Source of the DNA: Candidatus Izemoplasmatales bacterium | Lineage (GTDB): Bacteria > Bacillota_I > Bacilli_A > Izemoplasmatales > Hujiaoplasmataceae | Length of the DNA stretch: 64,000 nucleotides | Reading direction: 5' to 3' | Assembly: GCA_028698875.1 (NCBI GenBank) | Contig: JAQVVR010000002.1 | Span: 82,930-146,929, forward strand | In this document: positions 43,238 through 52,642 of the stretch, one piece after another | Numbering within the stretch: position 1 is the first letter of the stretch | Layout: each line of letters opens with the position of its first letter | Position numbers and translations under genes: made by a program | Notes under the pieces: generated by a model | What the model was told of the DNA's origin: nothing | What the model saw: the letters and a program-made list of their open reading frames with translations, nothing else | Database searches by the model: none

Positions 43238-44655
43238 AACAAGATAATTCATATGCGGCGGTCATTGGTCGAAAGAATTCGATTATGAAAACTGCTGTAG
43301 GTATTGATTACAATCAATATGAAACCACTAATATTAGTTTCGATTATGAGCGATTAATGAAAGAAACTGGATATAGTCTTGCACAAATCAAAAAGATTCA
43401 ATACTCTCATGGTGTTGGGCAAACACCACTTAAAGAACTGCCTAACCTATCGGCTTTGGCGCGCAAAATTGCCCCCACTGGATATGGGGCGCGGATTTTC
43501 ATAAAGGATGAAGCGCAAAATGATTCCGGCAGTTTCAAAGCTCGTCGAGCTTCCATTGCCTGTTATCATGCCAAAAAATTGGGATTTAAGGGTGTAATCG
43601 CCGCCACTTCGGGTAATTATGGAGCGGCTGTTGCCTCACAAGCCGCCAAATACGGATTGAAGTGCATTGTTGTCCAAGAGTGTTATGACTCTTCTGGTAT
43701 TGGTCAACCTGAGATTATCGAGAAAGCTCGTGCTTGTGAAGCATATGGCGCTGAAGTTATCCAATTAAGCGTTGGACCGGAGTTATTTTATACTTTTTTG
43801 ACATTATTAGAAACAACAGGATACTTCAATGCCTCTTTATATACGCCGTTTGGTGTTTCAGGAATTGAAAGCTTAGGTAGTGAGTTGATCGAAGACTGTC
43901 TTTCAAAGACGGGTAAGTTGCCAAGTGCCGTTATCATTACCAATGCCGGTGGTGGTAATCTGACTGGAACAGCCAGAGGCATCAAAAAAATGACTGATGA
44001 GAAAATTCAAATCATTGGGGCAAGTGTTAATCTTAAAGGATTACATATGGCATCTGATCATGATTTTAATCGCAAGTCTTTCACCACTGGCCATACAGGT
44101 TTTGGAATGCCATTTATGACTAACCCTGATCGCAGTGATGTTCCTCGTTCCGCAGCCCGAGCCTTACGTTATATTGATCGTTATGTCACCGTCAATCAAG
44201 GCGAAGTCTTCTTTATAACCGAAACACTAGTTGCCTTAGAAGGCATTGAACGTGGCCCTGCCGGAAACGTGGCCCTTGCGGCCGCTTTTTCGCTGGCTCA
44301 AGAAAGGAAAGAAGACGAAATTATTATCGTTCAAGAAACGGAATATACTGGTGCCGGAAAACATCATCAAGCACAGATGGCTTTTGCAAGAAGCCATGGG
44401 ATTGACATCTATTTTGGTGATCCAGCTGAAGAAATCGCGGGGAAGTCGATTGTTTTACCAAGCCGGATCGACCAGATAAAAGCTGTTGATTTAGATTTAA
44501 TAAAAATAAAACAATCGGCGATTAAAAACCAAATCAAAGACTGGAAAAAACTTACGGCCACTGATTTTGTTTATCTAATTGCTGAAACCAATTCAACGCC
44601 GGATTTTGTCCGACAGACGTTAACCGAACTTAACGTAGACTGGGAGGAGGAATAA
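43234..44655 (+). CDS. ortB: 2-amino-4-oxopentanoate thiolase, PLP subunit OrtB
   Basis: A 473-aa PLP enzyme of the tryptophan-synthase-beta/threonine-synthase fold, unusual for a thiolase. PLP Lys in DSGSFKARRAS, ATSGNYGAAVASQAAKYG for the substrate loop and NAGGGNLTG for PLP phosphate. It works with OrtA to make acetyl-CoA and D-alanine. Starts within ortA (ATGA) and is followed by oraS after 1 nt. Confidence 0.95.
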   Translation: MKQDNSYAAVIGRKNSIMKTAVGIDYNQYETTNISFDYERLMKETGYSLAQIKKIQYSHGVGQTPLKELPNLSALARKIAPTGYGARIFIKDEAQNDSGSFKARRASIACYHAKKLGFKGVIAATSGNYGAAVASQAAKYGLKCIVVQECYDSSGIGQPEIIEKARACEAYGAEVIQLSVGPELFYTFLTLLETTGYFNASLYTPFGVSGIESLGSELIEDCLSKTGKLPSAVIITNAGGGNLTGTARGIKKMTDEKIQIIGASVNLKGLHMASDHDFNRKSFTTGHTGFGMPFMTNPDRSDVPRSAARALRYIDRYVTVNQGEVFFITETLVALEGIERGPAGNVALAAAFSLAQERKEDEIIIVQETEYTGAGKHHQAQMAFARSHGIDIYFGDPAEEIAGKSIVLPSRIDQIKAVDLDLIKIKQSAIKNQIKDWKKLTATDFVYLIAETNSTPDFVRQTLTELNVDWEEE

Positions 44656-44656
44656 G

Positions 44657-45031
44657 ATGAATCAACAAAATGTTCGTAGTGATGATTTTGAATTGCGAAG
44701 TGTTCATCTTCATGATTTGTCAGATGAACAATTGAAAGCCAGATTTTGGGAGCTTACAGAACAAACGGTTAAGCCACTGGTTGACCTTGCCCGAACCCAT
44801 ACAACACCATCGATTGAACGATCGGTTTTATTACGAATGGGATTTTCTAGTATCGAGGCCAAAACGATTGTCGAGAAAGTAATTGACCATCAACTGATGG
44901 GAAAGGGAGCTGGGAATGTTGTTTTCATTCGAGCAAAACTCGATAATATCAACATTAGAACTGCCGGACTGAAACTGATTGCCGAGGACGGATGGGATCG
45001 AGTTATCGCTCATTTTGGAGGCAAATCATGA
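44657..45031 (+). CDS. oraS: D-ornithine 4,5-aminomutase S subunit
   Basis: A 124-aa small subunit of the adenosylcobalamin- and PLP-dependent aminomutase that moves the delta-amino group of D-ornithine to C4. The sequence ARFWELTEQTVKPLVDLARTHTTPSIERSVLLRMGFSS is split here as family-typical segments: FWELTEQ, PLVDLARTHT and ERSVLLRMGF. It overlaps the start of oraE by 4 nt. Confidence 0.93.
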   Translation: MNQQNVRSDDFELRSVHLHDLSDEQLKARFWELTEQTVKPLVDLARTHTTPSIERSVLLRMGFSSIEAKTIVEKVIDHQLMGKGAGNVVFIRAKLDNINIRTAGLKLIAEDGWDRVIAHFGGKS

Positions 45032-47232
45032 TTCTTCCCAACGAAAAACTAGATATCAAGACGATTCTTTCCAATTTAGAAAATTATACGCCAAGACGTC
45101 ATCACTGGACTTGGCGCAAACCATTTCCAAATTTGCATTTGGGTTCATATGAATATCAGGACACGTCGGAGCCTTTAAAAAATAGTGTGCCACCGATGGG
45201 CGCAAAAGCATTTGGTTTTATTGATCCGCAACCACGTGAAGTTATCACAACAGAAATTGCTTCAGGAAGATTTGAAGATGATATTCGTCGGATGCGGATG
45301 GCGGCTTGGCATGGTGCTGATCATATTATGGTTATCAGAACAGCAGGGCAATCTCATTTTGATGGTTTGATTGAAGGTACTCCTCAAGGTATTGGCGGTG
45401 TTCCAATCACTCGCAAGCAAATCCGTGCCACTCGTAAAGCTTTGGATATAATTGAAGATGAAGTCGGGCGGCCAATCAATTTTCATTCATATGTCTCGGG
45501 TGTTGCTGGACCGGAAATTGCGGTAATGTACGCTGAAGAAGGCGTCAATGGTGCGCACCAGGACCCTCAATATAATGTTTTGTACCGAAATATTAATATG
45601 ATTCGGTCTTTTGTCGATGCGGCAGAATCAAAAAGAATTATGGCTGGAGCTCAAATGTTGCAAATTGATGGTGCTCATAATGCCAACGCCACAGCAAAAG
45701 AAGCGTGGAAAGTGATGCCAGAACTCTTAGTTCAACATGCGATCAACTGTGCTTTCTCAGTCAATGTCGGGATGGAAAAAACTAATATAGCATTGTCAAC
45801 GGTGCCACCAACAGCTTCACCAGCGCCTGATTTAAAAGTTAATTTACCATATGCAGTGGCATTACGTGACTTTTTTACTGGTTTTAGAATGCGGGCGCAG
45901 ATGAATACCAAATATATGGAATCATCCACAAGGGAAGCAACTGTAACGCATGTTTTGAATATGATGATTTCCAAATTGACTTCTGCGGATATTCAATCAA
46001 CAATAACTCCAGATGAGGGTCGTAATGTTCCATGGCATATGTATAATATTGAAGCCTGTGATACGGCAAGACAGGCCTTGATTGGCATGGATGGAATGAC
46101 TGATTTAGTCACGGTCCGTAAAGATGGATATATGCGGACTAAAGTACGTGAGATTAAAGAACGAGCCATCTTATTTTTAGAAGAAATGTTAGCAACCGGC
46201 GGTTATTTTCAAGCAGTCGAAAAGGGTTTCTTTATTGATTCGGGCATATTTCCGGAGCGAATTGGAGATGGCATAAGTCGTAAAATCAACGGTGGTGTTG
46301 GGGCCAATACCGTGTTTGAACGCGATTGGGATTATTTTGCGCCCGTTCCATCCCATTTTGGCAATAATAATATTGCTCAATATGGGATTGCTAAAAACCA
46401 AAATCCCGCTATGGTAATCGGCGGATCGACTTTTGAAGATCGTAGAAAGATTCAATATATTGATGAACTTGATCCCATTGATAACGTTGAGACACGATTA
46501 GCAGAAAATAAACGCTATGAAAACGGAAATTTGATTCGTCCCGAAGTTCAATGGCAAGGCGATGGTATTGTGGTCGTCGATTTAACTTTACCTACATCGG
46601 GACAAATTGCCATGGCAGCGGCTTTGGAAATCGGTAAACGAATGAACCTTAAGGACGTTGAAGTAATTCATAAGGAAATCTTACATCCCTCGGAAGGAAC
46701 GCGAATCCAAATTAAGGGAGAAATCGATTTTGACATTGATATTGCGACGCTCACAGTTCCACAAATTCCCGTTGTGCTTTCAGATGCGGAAATCACTGCT
46801 TTCGTTAAAGATCATCCGATTAAAATCGTCGCCGCAACCGTAGGCGAGGATGAACATTCGGTTGGGCTTCGGGAAATAATCGATATTAAACATGGCGGTA
46901 TTGAACAGTATGGCATTACCTGTAATTATTTAGGAACATCAGTTCCGGTTGATAAACTTGTCGATGCCGCTATTGAAACTAACGCCGATGCGATTTTGCT
47001 TTCCACAATTATTTCTCATGATGATATCCATTATAAAAATATGAAAAAAATCAATGAATACGCGATTGAAAAAGGCATTCGCGATCGCATAATCATCATC
47101 GCCGGAGGCACACAAGTTACTCCAGAAATTGCCGTTATGCAAGGCGTTGATGCTGGATTTGGACGGGGAACCAAAGGAGTTCAAGTGGCGACATTTTTAG
47201 TTAATCAGCTTCGTGGGAGAGCTAAAAAGTGA
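45028..47232 (+). CDS. oraE: D-ornithine 4,5-aminomutase E subunit
   Basis: A 734-aa catalytic subunit. The front (about residues 20-580) is the PLP/TIM-barrel part with RRHHWTWRKPF and SGVAGPEIAVMYAEEGVNG; the rear is a Rossmann B12-binding domain with DEHSVGLREI (about residue 606), where His binds cobalt in the DxHxxG motif, then LGTSVP and GGTQVTPE. An earlier in-frame start at 44992 lies inside oraS; GGAGG before ATG 45028 decides the start. No B12 riboswitch is seen upstream of the operon. Confidence 0.96.
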   Translation: MILPNEKLDIKTILSNLENYTPRRHHWTWRKPFPNLHLGSYEYQDTSEPLKNSVPPMGAKAFGFIDPQPREVITTEIASGRFEDDIRRMRMAAWHGADHIMVIRTAGQSHFDGLIEGTPQGIGGVPITRKQIRATRKALDIIEDEVGRPINFHSYVSGVAGPEIAVMYAEEGVNGAHQDPQYNVLYRNINMIRSFVDAAESKRIMAGAQMLQIDGAHNANATAKEAWKVMPELLVQHAINCAFSVNVGMEKTNIALSTVPPTASPAPDLKVNLPYAVALRDFFTGFRMRAQMNTKYMESSTREATVTHVLNMMISKLTSADIQSTITPDEGRNVPWHMYNIEACDTARQALIGMDGMTDLVTVRKDGYMRTKVREIKERAILFLEEMLATGGYFQAVEKGFFIDSGIFPERIGDGISRKINGGVGANTVFERDWDYFAPVPSHFGNNNIAQYGIAKNQNPAMVIGGSTFEDRRKIQYIDELDPIDNVETRLAENKRYENGNLIRPEVQWQGDGIVVVDLTLPTSGQIAMAAALEIGKRMNLKDVEVIHKEILHPSEGTRIQIKGEIDFDIDIATLTVPQIPVVLSDAEITAFVKDHPIKIVAATVGEDEHSVGLREIIDIKHGGIEQYGITCNYLGTSVPVDKLVDAAIETNADAILLSTIISHDDIHYKNMKKINEYAIEKGIRDRIIIIAGGTQVTPEIAVMQGVDAGFGRGTKGVQVATFLVNQLRGRAKK

Positions 47233-48596
47233 TTATTGACATCCTCGTTGCCGAAATCGGCAGTACGACAACCAAAGTCAGTGCTTTTGATGGAATCAAT
47301 GATCCTAAGCCCCGATTTCTTGGCCAAGGATCATCGCCAACAACGGTCATTAGTGGCGATGTCACAATCGGGCTAAAAAAAGCAATAGAGGATCTTAAGG
47401 TTCGACTCAAGACAACTGAACTGGAAGCTAGGGAATCCTTTGCTTGCTCAAGTGCAGCGGGTGGATTGAAGATGAGCGTTCATGGTTTGGTTTATGATAT
47501 GACCGCTAAAGCCGCGAAAGAAGCGGCTTTAGGAGCGGGTGCGAATTTGCATTTATTAACAGCCGGATTATTAACACCGGAAAATCTAACCACCATACAG
47601 GATTTAAATCTTAATATTATCATGATAGCGGGTGGCGTTGATTATGGTGAGAAATATACCTCACTGACCAATGCCAAAGCAATTGCGAGATTAAGGCTTA
47701 ATATACCGGTAATATATGCTGGCAATATTGAAAATCAAGAATCAGTCAAAATGGCTTTTACGGAAAACGGTCAGGAAAAGTATCTCTATATTACTGAGAA
47801 CGTTTACCCGAAAATTGATGTTTTGCAGGTTGAAGCGGCCCGGGTCGTAATACAAAATGCTTTTGAAACCCATATAACGAAAGCCCCAGGAATGGAGAAG
47901 GTTCGGGATATTATTTCGCAATCAATCATTCCAACACCAGGAGCTGTTCTCAAAGCCGCCATTCTGATGCAAAAAGAAATCGGTGATTTAGTGGTGGCTG
48001 ATGTTGGTGGAGCGACTACTGATATTCATTCTGTTACCGAAGGCAGTCCTGAAGTCCAACATTATTCCCTTGCTCCGGAGCCATTTGCAAAACGAACTGT
48101 TGAAGGCGATTTGGGCGTTTACATCAATCGGGATCGCTTGCTGGCAACGACAACTCCGCAAATCATGGCCAAAGAATTACATATATCGGAAACGGAATTA
48201 TTTCGGATTATCGATTCATACAAAGCAATTCCTGGTTTAAAGCAGATTCCGGTTGTGGAATACTTGACTAAAATTGCTTTGTGCATGGCTTTAGACCGTC
48301 ATGTTGGACGGTATGCGAATATCTATGGCAACACGGGTAAATCATCAGTACCTGAGGGTAAGGATTTGACTAATGTTTCTTATATCATTGGCACTGGTGG
48401 GGCACTGTCACGATTGCCATCGGGTAAAAAAAACTTAAGTGAGATTCTTATTTGGCGGGATCCAAGAATTCTATTACCACCGCCTTCGGCTAAGATTCTG
48501 ATTGATCAGCATTATATTATGGCAGCGGTTGGGGCTTTTTGCGATAAGTACCCTGATGCGGCTATTAAATTAATAAAAAACAGTTTTGGAATCTAG
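47229..48596 (+). CDS. MutL/GlmL-like aminomutase reactivating protein
   Basis: A 455-aa ASKHA-fold ATPase of the type placed next to B12 mutases (GlmL/MutL, called OR-4 in clostridial ornithine clusters). N-terminal phosphate loop VAEIGSTTTKVSAFDG, second loop VVADVGGATTDIHSV, and GTGGALSRLPSG near the C-terminus. It probably releases inactive cobalamin from OraSE. It starts at GTG overlapping the oraE stop, with GGGAG upstream. Confidence 0.9.
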   Translation: MIIDILVAEIGSTTTKVSAFDGINDPKPRFLGQGSSPTTVISGDVTIGLKKAIEDLKVRLKTTELEARESFACSSAAGGLKMSVHGLVYDMTAKAAKEAALGAGANLHLLTAGLLTPENLTTIQDLNLNIIMIAGGVDYGEKYTSLTNAKAIARLRLNIPVIYAGNIENQESVKMAFTENGQEKYLYITENVYPKIDVLQVEAARVVIQNAFETHITKAPGMEKVRDIISQSIIPTPGAVLKAAILMQKEIGDLVVADVGGATTDIHSVTEGSPEVQHYSLAPEPFAKRTVEGDLGVYINRDRLLATTTPQIMAKELHISETELFRIIDSYKAIPGLKQIPVVEYLTKIALCMALDRHVGRYANIYGNTGKSSVPEGKDLTNVSYIIGTGGALSRLPSGKKNLSEILIWRDPRILLPPPSAKILIDQHYIMAAVGAFCDKYPDAAIKLIKNSFGI

Positions 48597-48604
48597 GTGA
48601 GAAA

Positions 48605-49669
48605 ATGTATCCAAGAGTGGTCATTAATATCACAAAGTTGGAAAAAAATGCCAAGATTATTCACCAAATGTGTATTGATAACGAAATATCGTCATGCTTT
48701 TTGGTAGTAAAAGTTCTTGCGGGTTTTGCTCCAGTTGTAAGACGATTAGCCAAGATTGGATTCACACATTTGGCAGATTCACGTATCGAAAATTTAATTA
48801 AATATAAATCAATTCCTTTACCAAAAGTATTAATTCGTTTGCCAATGGGAAGCGATGCTAAACGCATCGTCAAATACGCTGACATATCTTTAAACTCCGA
48901 ACTTTCGACAATTATAGCTTTAAATGAAGCCGCTAAAACACAAAACAAGGTTCATGGAATAATCCTAATGTTTGACCTTGGTGATCTTCGGGAAGGAATC
49001 TTTTATCAAGATGATTTCTTGCCAATTGTTGGGGAAATTTTACAACTTTCAAACATTAAATTATTGGGAATTGGAACTAATCTTACTTGTTATGGTGGGG
49101 TAATTCCTGATGAACAAAACCTTAATTTGCTTGGAGAAATAAAAAAGCGTATTGAAAACAAATATCAAATCAAACTTGATATTATTTCCGGAGGAAATTC
49201 TTCAACGCTCTATTTGTTTAATCAAAATCGGATTCCGAAGGTTATCAATAATCTTCGTATTGGTGAGGCTGTCTTTCTTGGCCGTGAAACGGCGTATGGG
49301 AAACCAATTATCGGCATGCATGGTGATGTTTTCTCGCTTCGAGCAACCATTATCGAAATTCAAAAAAAGCCCAGTTATCCAATCGGAAATATCGGTTTTG
49401 ATGCTTTCGGGCGAGCACCAGATATAACGGATGTGGGAATGATGCGCAGAGCAATATTGGCTATCGGCCGTCAAGATGTTGAAATCGCGGATCTGATTCC
49501 TTTTGATTCACGAATTAAGATTATCGGCGGTAGCAGTGATCACTTGATTGTCGACTTGGGAAGCACAAAACATAAAACCGGCGATATTCTCAAGTTCAAT
49601 GTCAATTATCCGGGGTTACTAAGACTGATGACTTCACCATATGTCAGAAAAATATTACGTTGGAAATAA
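48605..49669 (+). CDS. orr: Ornithine racemase
   Basis: A 354-aa PLP racemase of the alanine-racemase N-terminal fold that makes D-ornithine, the substrate of OraSE. PLP Lys in CFLVVKVLAGFAP; MFDLGDLREGI and SGGNSSTLYLF are typical of Orr-like proteins. It differs from Alr upstream (38452) by lacking the Alr C-terminal pattern. Last gene of the operon, 8 nt after the reactivase. Confidence 0.92.
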   Translation: MYPRVVINITKLEKNAKIIHQMCIDNEISSCFLVVKVLAGFAPVVRRLAKIGFTHLADSRIENLIKYKSIPLPKVLIRLPMGSDAKRIVKYADISLNSELSTIIALNEAAKTQNKVHGIILMFDLGDLREGIFYQDDFLPIVGEILQLSNIKLLGIGTNLTCYGGVIPDEQNLNLLGEIKKRIENKYQIKLDIISGGNSSTLYLFNQNRIPKVINNLRIGEAVFLGRETAYGKPIIGMHGDVFSLRATIIEIQKKPSYPIGNIGFDAFGRAPDITDVGMMRRAILAIGRQDVEIADLIPFDSRIKIIGGSSDHLIVDLGSTKHKTGDILKFNVNYPGLLRLMTSPYVRKILRWK

Positions 49670-49774
49670 AAGATAGAGTTTTTTGACTATATTTTGTCTA
49701 GGTTTGTTGTAGTACAAAATTAATCCCTTCTTGATGCTAAACAGCATTTTTGGATTACTAAGGAGGTTGTATTA

Positions 49775-50545
49775 ATGGCAAATCGAAATATTACGATTAT
49801 GGAATTTGATTTTGCATATCAAAATCAAGGATTTTATCGCGATTTTGAATATGAATGGATTGATATGACAAAAATGGAGTCAGTCAATCGTTTTTGTACG
49901 CAGACGTCTTTTGCAATGATTAAAAATCGATTACAGTCCAACCGTTTTCGTCAAATCACATTTCTGGGAAGCGGAAATTACCATTATGTTACTTTAGCAC
50001 TTTTACAGATGATAAAAGAACCGTTTACCCTTGTTTTAGTTGATCATCATTCTGATTTAATGATGCCGCTGACAGATGAGTTGGTTTCCTGTGGCTCTTG
50101 GGTCGCGAATGCTTTGGATCAAATTTCCTTGATGCAAAAAGTTATGCTCATTGGACCGCGAGGAACGGAGAAAAAATTATTTCCTACTGAGTACGTTAAC
50201 CGAATTGAATTGGTAGGCAGCCATTTTTTAGGCTCTGATGGTAGAAACGTTTTCCGGGCAATTAATACGAAAGCAGTTTACATTAGCATTGATAAGGATG
50301 TTTTGGATCCTCAAGAAGCCGAAACTAATTGGGATCAAGGAAGAATGCATTTAGATAAAATTATTCGAATGTTAAAAGTGATCTTTGCAGATCATAAGAT
50401 AATCGGAGTCGATATCTGTGGAGAGGCAGCTATCGTTGACGATTTTGCGGAAAGTATGAAGGCTATTGAAAAAAATGATCGAGCAAACCGACGACTCTTA
50501 GAAACGCTGGTTCGATTGCAAAAGGAGTCGCTCCATCGTGGTTAA
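49775..50545 (+). CDS. Arginase-family (ureohydrolase-fold) protein
   Basis: A 256-aa protein with partial arginase motifs: LVDHHSDLM (DxHxD metal site) and YISIDKDVLDPQEAE (SxDxDxxDP site). The first motif GGxH is changed to GSGNYHYVT, in which a His is still present. The chain is shorter than arginase (about 300 aa). It may be an agmatinase-, formiminoglutamase- or arginase-like hydrolase, or an unrelated function. Gap of 105 nt after orr, with AGGAGG before ATG; it may be part of that operon or separate. Confidence 0.75.
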   Translation: MANRNITIMEFDFAYQNQGFYRDFEYEWIDMTKMESVNRFCTQTSFAMIKNRLQSNRFRQITFLGSGNYHYVTLALLQMIKEPFTLVLVDHHSDLMMPLTDELVSCGSWVANALDQISLMQKVMLIGPRGTEKKLFPTEYVNRIELVGSHFLGSDGRNVFRAINTKAVYISIDKDVLDPQEAETNWDQGRMHLDKIIRMLKVIFADHKIIGVDICGEAAIVDDFAESMKAIEKNDRANRRLLETLVRLQKESLHRG

Positions 50546-50550
50546 ACAAT

Positions 50551-50588
50551 CAAAACAAAAGGTCATCGTCTTGATGATCTTTTGTTTT
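50551..50588 (+). terminator. Terminator after the arginase-family gene
   Basis: AAAACAAAAGGTCATC pairs with GATGATCTTTTGTTTT (one G-T) around a short loop, then T. Confidence 0.85.
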
Positions 50589-50670
50589 TATGGTAAAAAC
50601 CTCGTTATGTCACGACTGAGGAAATTATCGGAAAATCATTTAATTATGGCTTTTATTTTACCAGTATTGC

Positions 50671-50679
50671 TGTTATAAT
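50671..50679 (+). promoter_or_regulatory. Extended -10 upstream of the symporter gene
   Basis: TGTTATAAT ending at 50679; the -35 is poor. A leader of about 85 nt follows without clear structure. Confidence 0.4.
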
Positions 50680-50767
50680 TATTACACTAGTAAAAGTAAA
50701 TCAGATTGTGTTTTGGCTGTTAGCTGGTTGAACGAAACCGGTATATTATAATTTTCAAGGAGGAAAC

Positions 50768-52582
50768 ATGAAGACAGATGTCTTGTTAGCAGAGAAACGA
50801 TTATTAAATCGAAACAAATGGGCTTATAGTCTCGGTGGCATCGGCCGTGACATGATCTATCAACTCGTCGCTACTTTTCTAATCACTTATGTTCAGTATT
50901 CGGGATTGGGACTTACCGCGGCTCAATTCGCTACCATTGGTGTTTTACTTGTTGTCGGTCGAATATGGGATGCTGTAAATGATCCGTTCATGGGATCAAT
51001 CGTGGAAAACACGCATTCTCGATGGGGTAAATTCCGTCCATGGATTTTACTTGGGGCTGTTTTAACCGGTGTTGCGGTTATCTTCATGTTTACAATCCGT
51101 CCCAGCGGATGGTGGTATGTAGTTTTCTTCTTTGTAATCTATCTGTTTTGGGAAGCATTCTTCACGCTTAACGATATTCCTTACTGGTCTTTGATTCCAG
51201 CTCTTTCTAAGAATAAAAAGGACCGAGATACGATTACAACAATGGTCGTCGTCTTTGCGGGTGTTGGTGCATTTGCCGGAAATGCGATCATCAGTTTAAC
51301 TACAGTTGGGAACATGGTCAAAGGTTATGCTATCATTGCCGTGACATTTGTTATATTTTTTATTGCCTGTTCGTGTTTGACCGCTTTTGGAGTCAAAGAA
51401 CCGGCTGAGGACATGTCCAAAGTCAAAGAAAAAATCACCTTGAAAAAAATGTTTCAAGTTATTGCTAAAAACGATCAATTGTTATGGTCTGCCTTAGCAC
51501 TTATGTTTTATAGCATAGGTTCAAATCTTTTAGTGGCATTAGGATATAATTTCTTTTGGTTGGAAATCGGCTATGATCCTAGTCAAACAATGATATTCAT
51601 CATCAGTTTTGCCGTTTCAAATATCGGAATTCAAAGTTTATATTCAACTTTGGCCAAACATTTTACTCGAAAGCAGTTAATGACTTTTAGTTTCATTGCC
51701 TTAGCTTTTGGTTACGTAGTTATGCTTTCATTAGGTTGGTGGCCTGGGTTCTTACCGGTCAATCTGCTTACGGCTTGTATTTTCGGATTTTTCATTTTTG
51801 GTGGCCAAGCAATTTTCTATATGGTTGTTATTGTTAATATGACTAACACCATTGAATATAACGAATACAAAACCGGAAGTCGGAATGAAGCCATTGTCTT
51901 TTCATTAAGGCCGTTTATTGCTAAATTATCTAGTGCATTGGAAATGCTAGTCGTTACACTAGTATTAGTTGTTTCTGGGGTTTATGCTATGAGCCAAAAC
52001 GTCAGCGAACTCGAATCACAGAAGAGTATGTTTGAGGAAATGACGGAAGTCGAGCAAATAGCATTAATTAATAGCATTTCAATTACAAATACCGATGGTA
52101 ATCCTAATGTCGGTATTATACCAGCCATTACCTATGATCAATATTCAGCTATGAGTGCCACAGATAAAACCAATTATATTGATAGCATTAAGAATAAAGT
52201 GGTCACTCTTGCTAATCTTGATACAGAAAGCGATGATGGTCAAGAGCGATTTATAACCCTATATTATGCCTTACAAGATGCGGACAATTTAGTATATACC
52301 TATTATACTGATCCCCTTAACAGTGCTAATGATGGTTGGATAATGAATGTCAATACAGCCGCCGATAGTGTCTTCCATGACCGTGTTGCAGAAGAAACAA
52401 TGCCTCGGGTGATTCTTCGGATTTCTATTACCGTTTTACCAGTCATCTTAATATTAACTTCAATGTTGATTATGAACAAGAAGTTTATCATCACAGAAGC
52501 ATATTATGAAATGATTACTGCTGAAACTAAGAAACGCCAGGATGCGGAAGCAGCAATTGAAGGTTCACCAGTCGAAGCATAA
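50768..52582 (+). CDS. GPH-family sugar:cation symporter with a large extra loop
   Basis: A 604-aa MFS protein of the glycoside-pentoside-hexuronide family. Family motifs are VGRIWDAVNDPFMG, RWGKFRPWIL and NTIEYNEYKTGSRNEA, with about twelve membrane helices. Usual length is 440-480 aa. The excess is a polar, Ser/Thr/Asp-rich insert at about residues 415-540, between the last two helices, likely outside the cell. The substrate may be a beta-glycoside, given the nearby GH2 enzyme, but they are on opposite strands. AGGAGG precedes ATG. Confidence 0.88.
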   Translation: MKTDVLLAEKRLLNRNKWAYSLGGIGRDMIYQLVATFLITYVQYSGLGLTAAQFATIGVLLVVGRIWDAVNDPFMGSIVENTHSRWGKFRPWILLGAVLTGVAVIFMFTIRPSGWWYVVFFFVIYLFWEAFFTLNDIPYWSLIPALSKNKKDRDTITTMVVVFAGVGAFAGNAIISLTTVGNMVKGYAIIAVTFVIFFIACSCLTAFGVKEPAEDMSKVKEKITLKKMFQVIAKNDQLLWSALALMFYSIGSNLLVALGYNFFWLEIGYDPSQTMIFIISFAVSNIGIQSLYSTLAKHFTRKQLMTFSFIALAFGYVVMLSLGWWPGFLPVNLLTACIFGFFIFGGQAIFYMVVIVNMTNTIEYNEYKTGSRNEAIVFSLRPFIAKLSSALEMLVVTLVLVVSGVYAMSQNVSELESQKSMFEEMTEVEQIALINSISITNTDGNPNVGIIPAITYDQYSAMSATDKTNYIDSIKNKVVTLANLDTESDDGQERFITLYYALQDADNLVYTYYTDPLNSANDGWIMNVNTAADSVFHDRVAEETMPRVILRISITVLPVILILTSMLIMNKKFIITEAYYEMITAETKKRQDAEAAIEGSPVEA

Positions 52583-52601
52583 ATTAACAAATTAGATTTT
52601 T

Positions 52602-52637
52602 AAAAAAAGACGATTCCTGATTTGGGAGTCGTCTTTT
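52602..52637. terminator. Bidirectional terminator between the symporter and EEP genes
   Basis: AAAAAGACGATTCC pairs with GGGAGTCGTCTTTTT (one G-T) around TGATTT; A-run and T-run on the two sides. Confidence 0.85.
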
Positions 52638-52642
52638 TGGTT

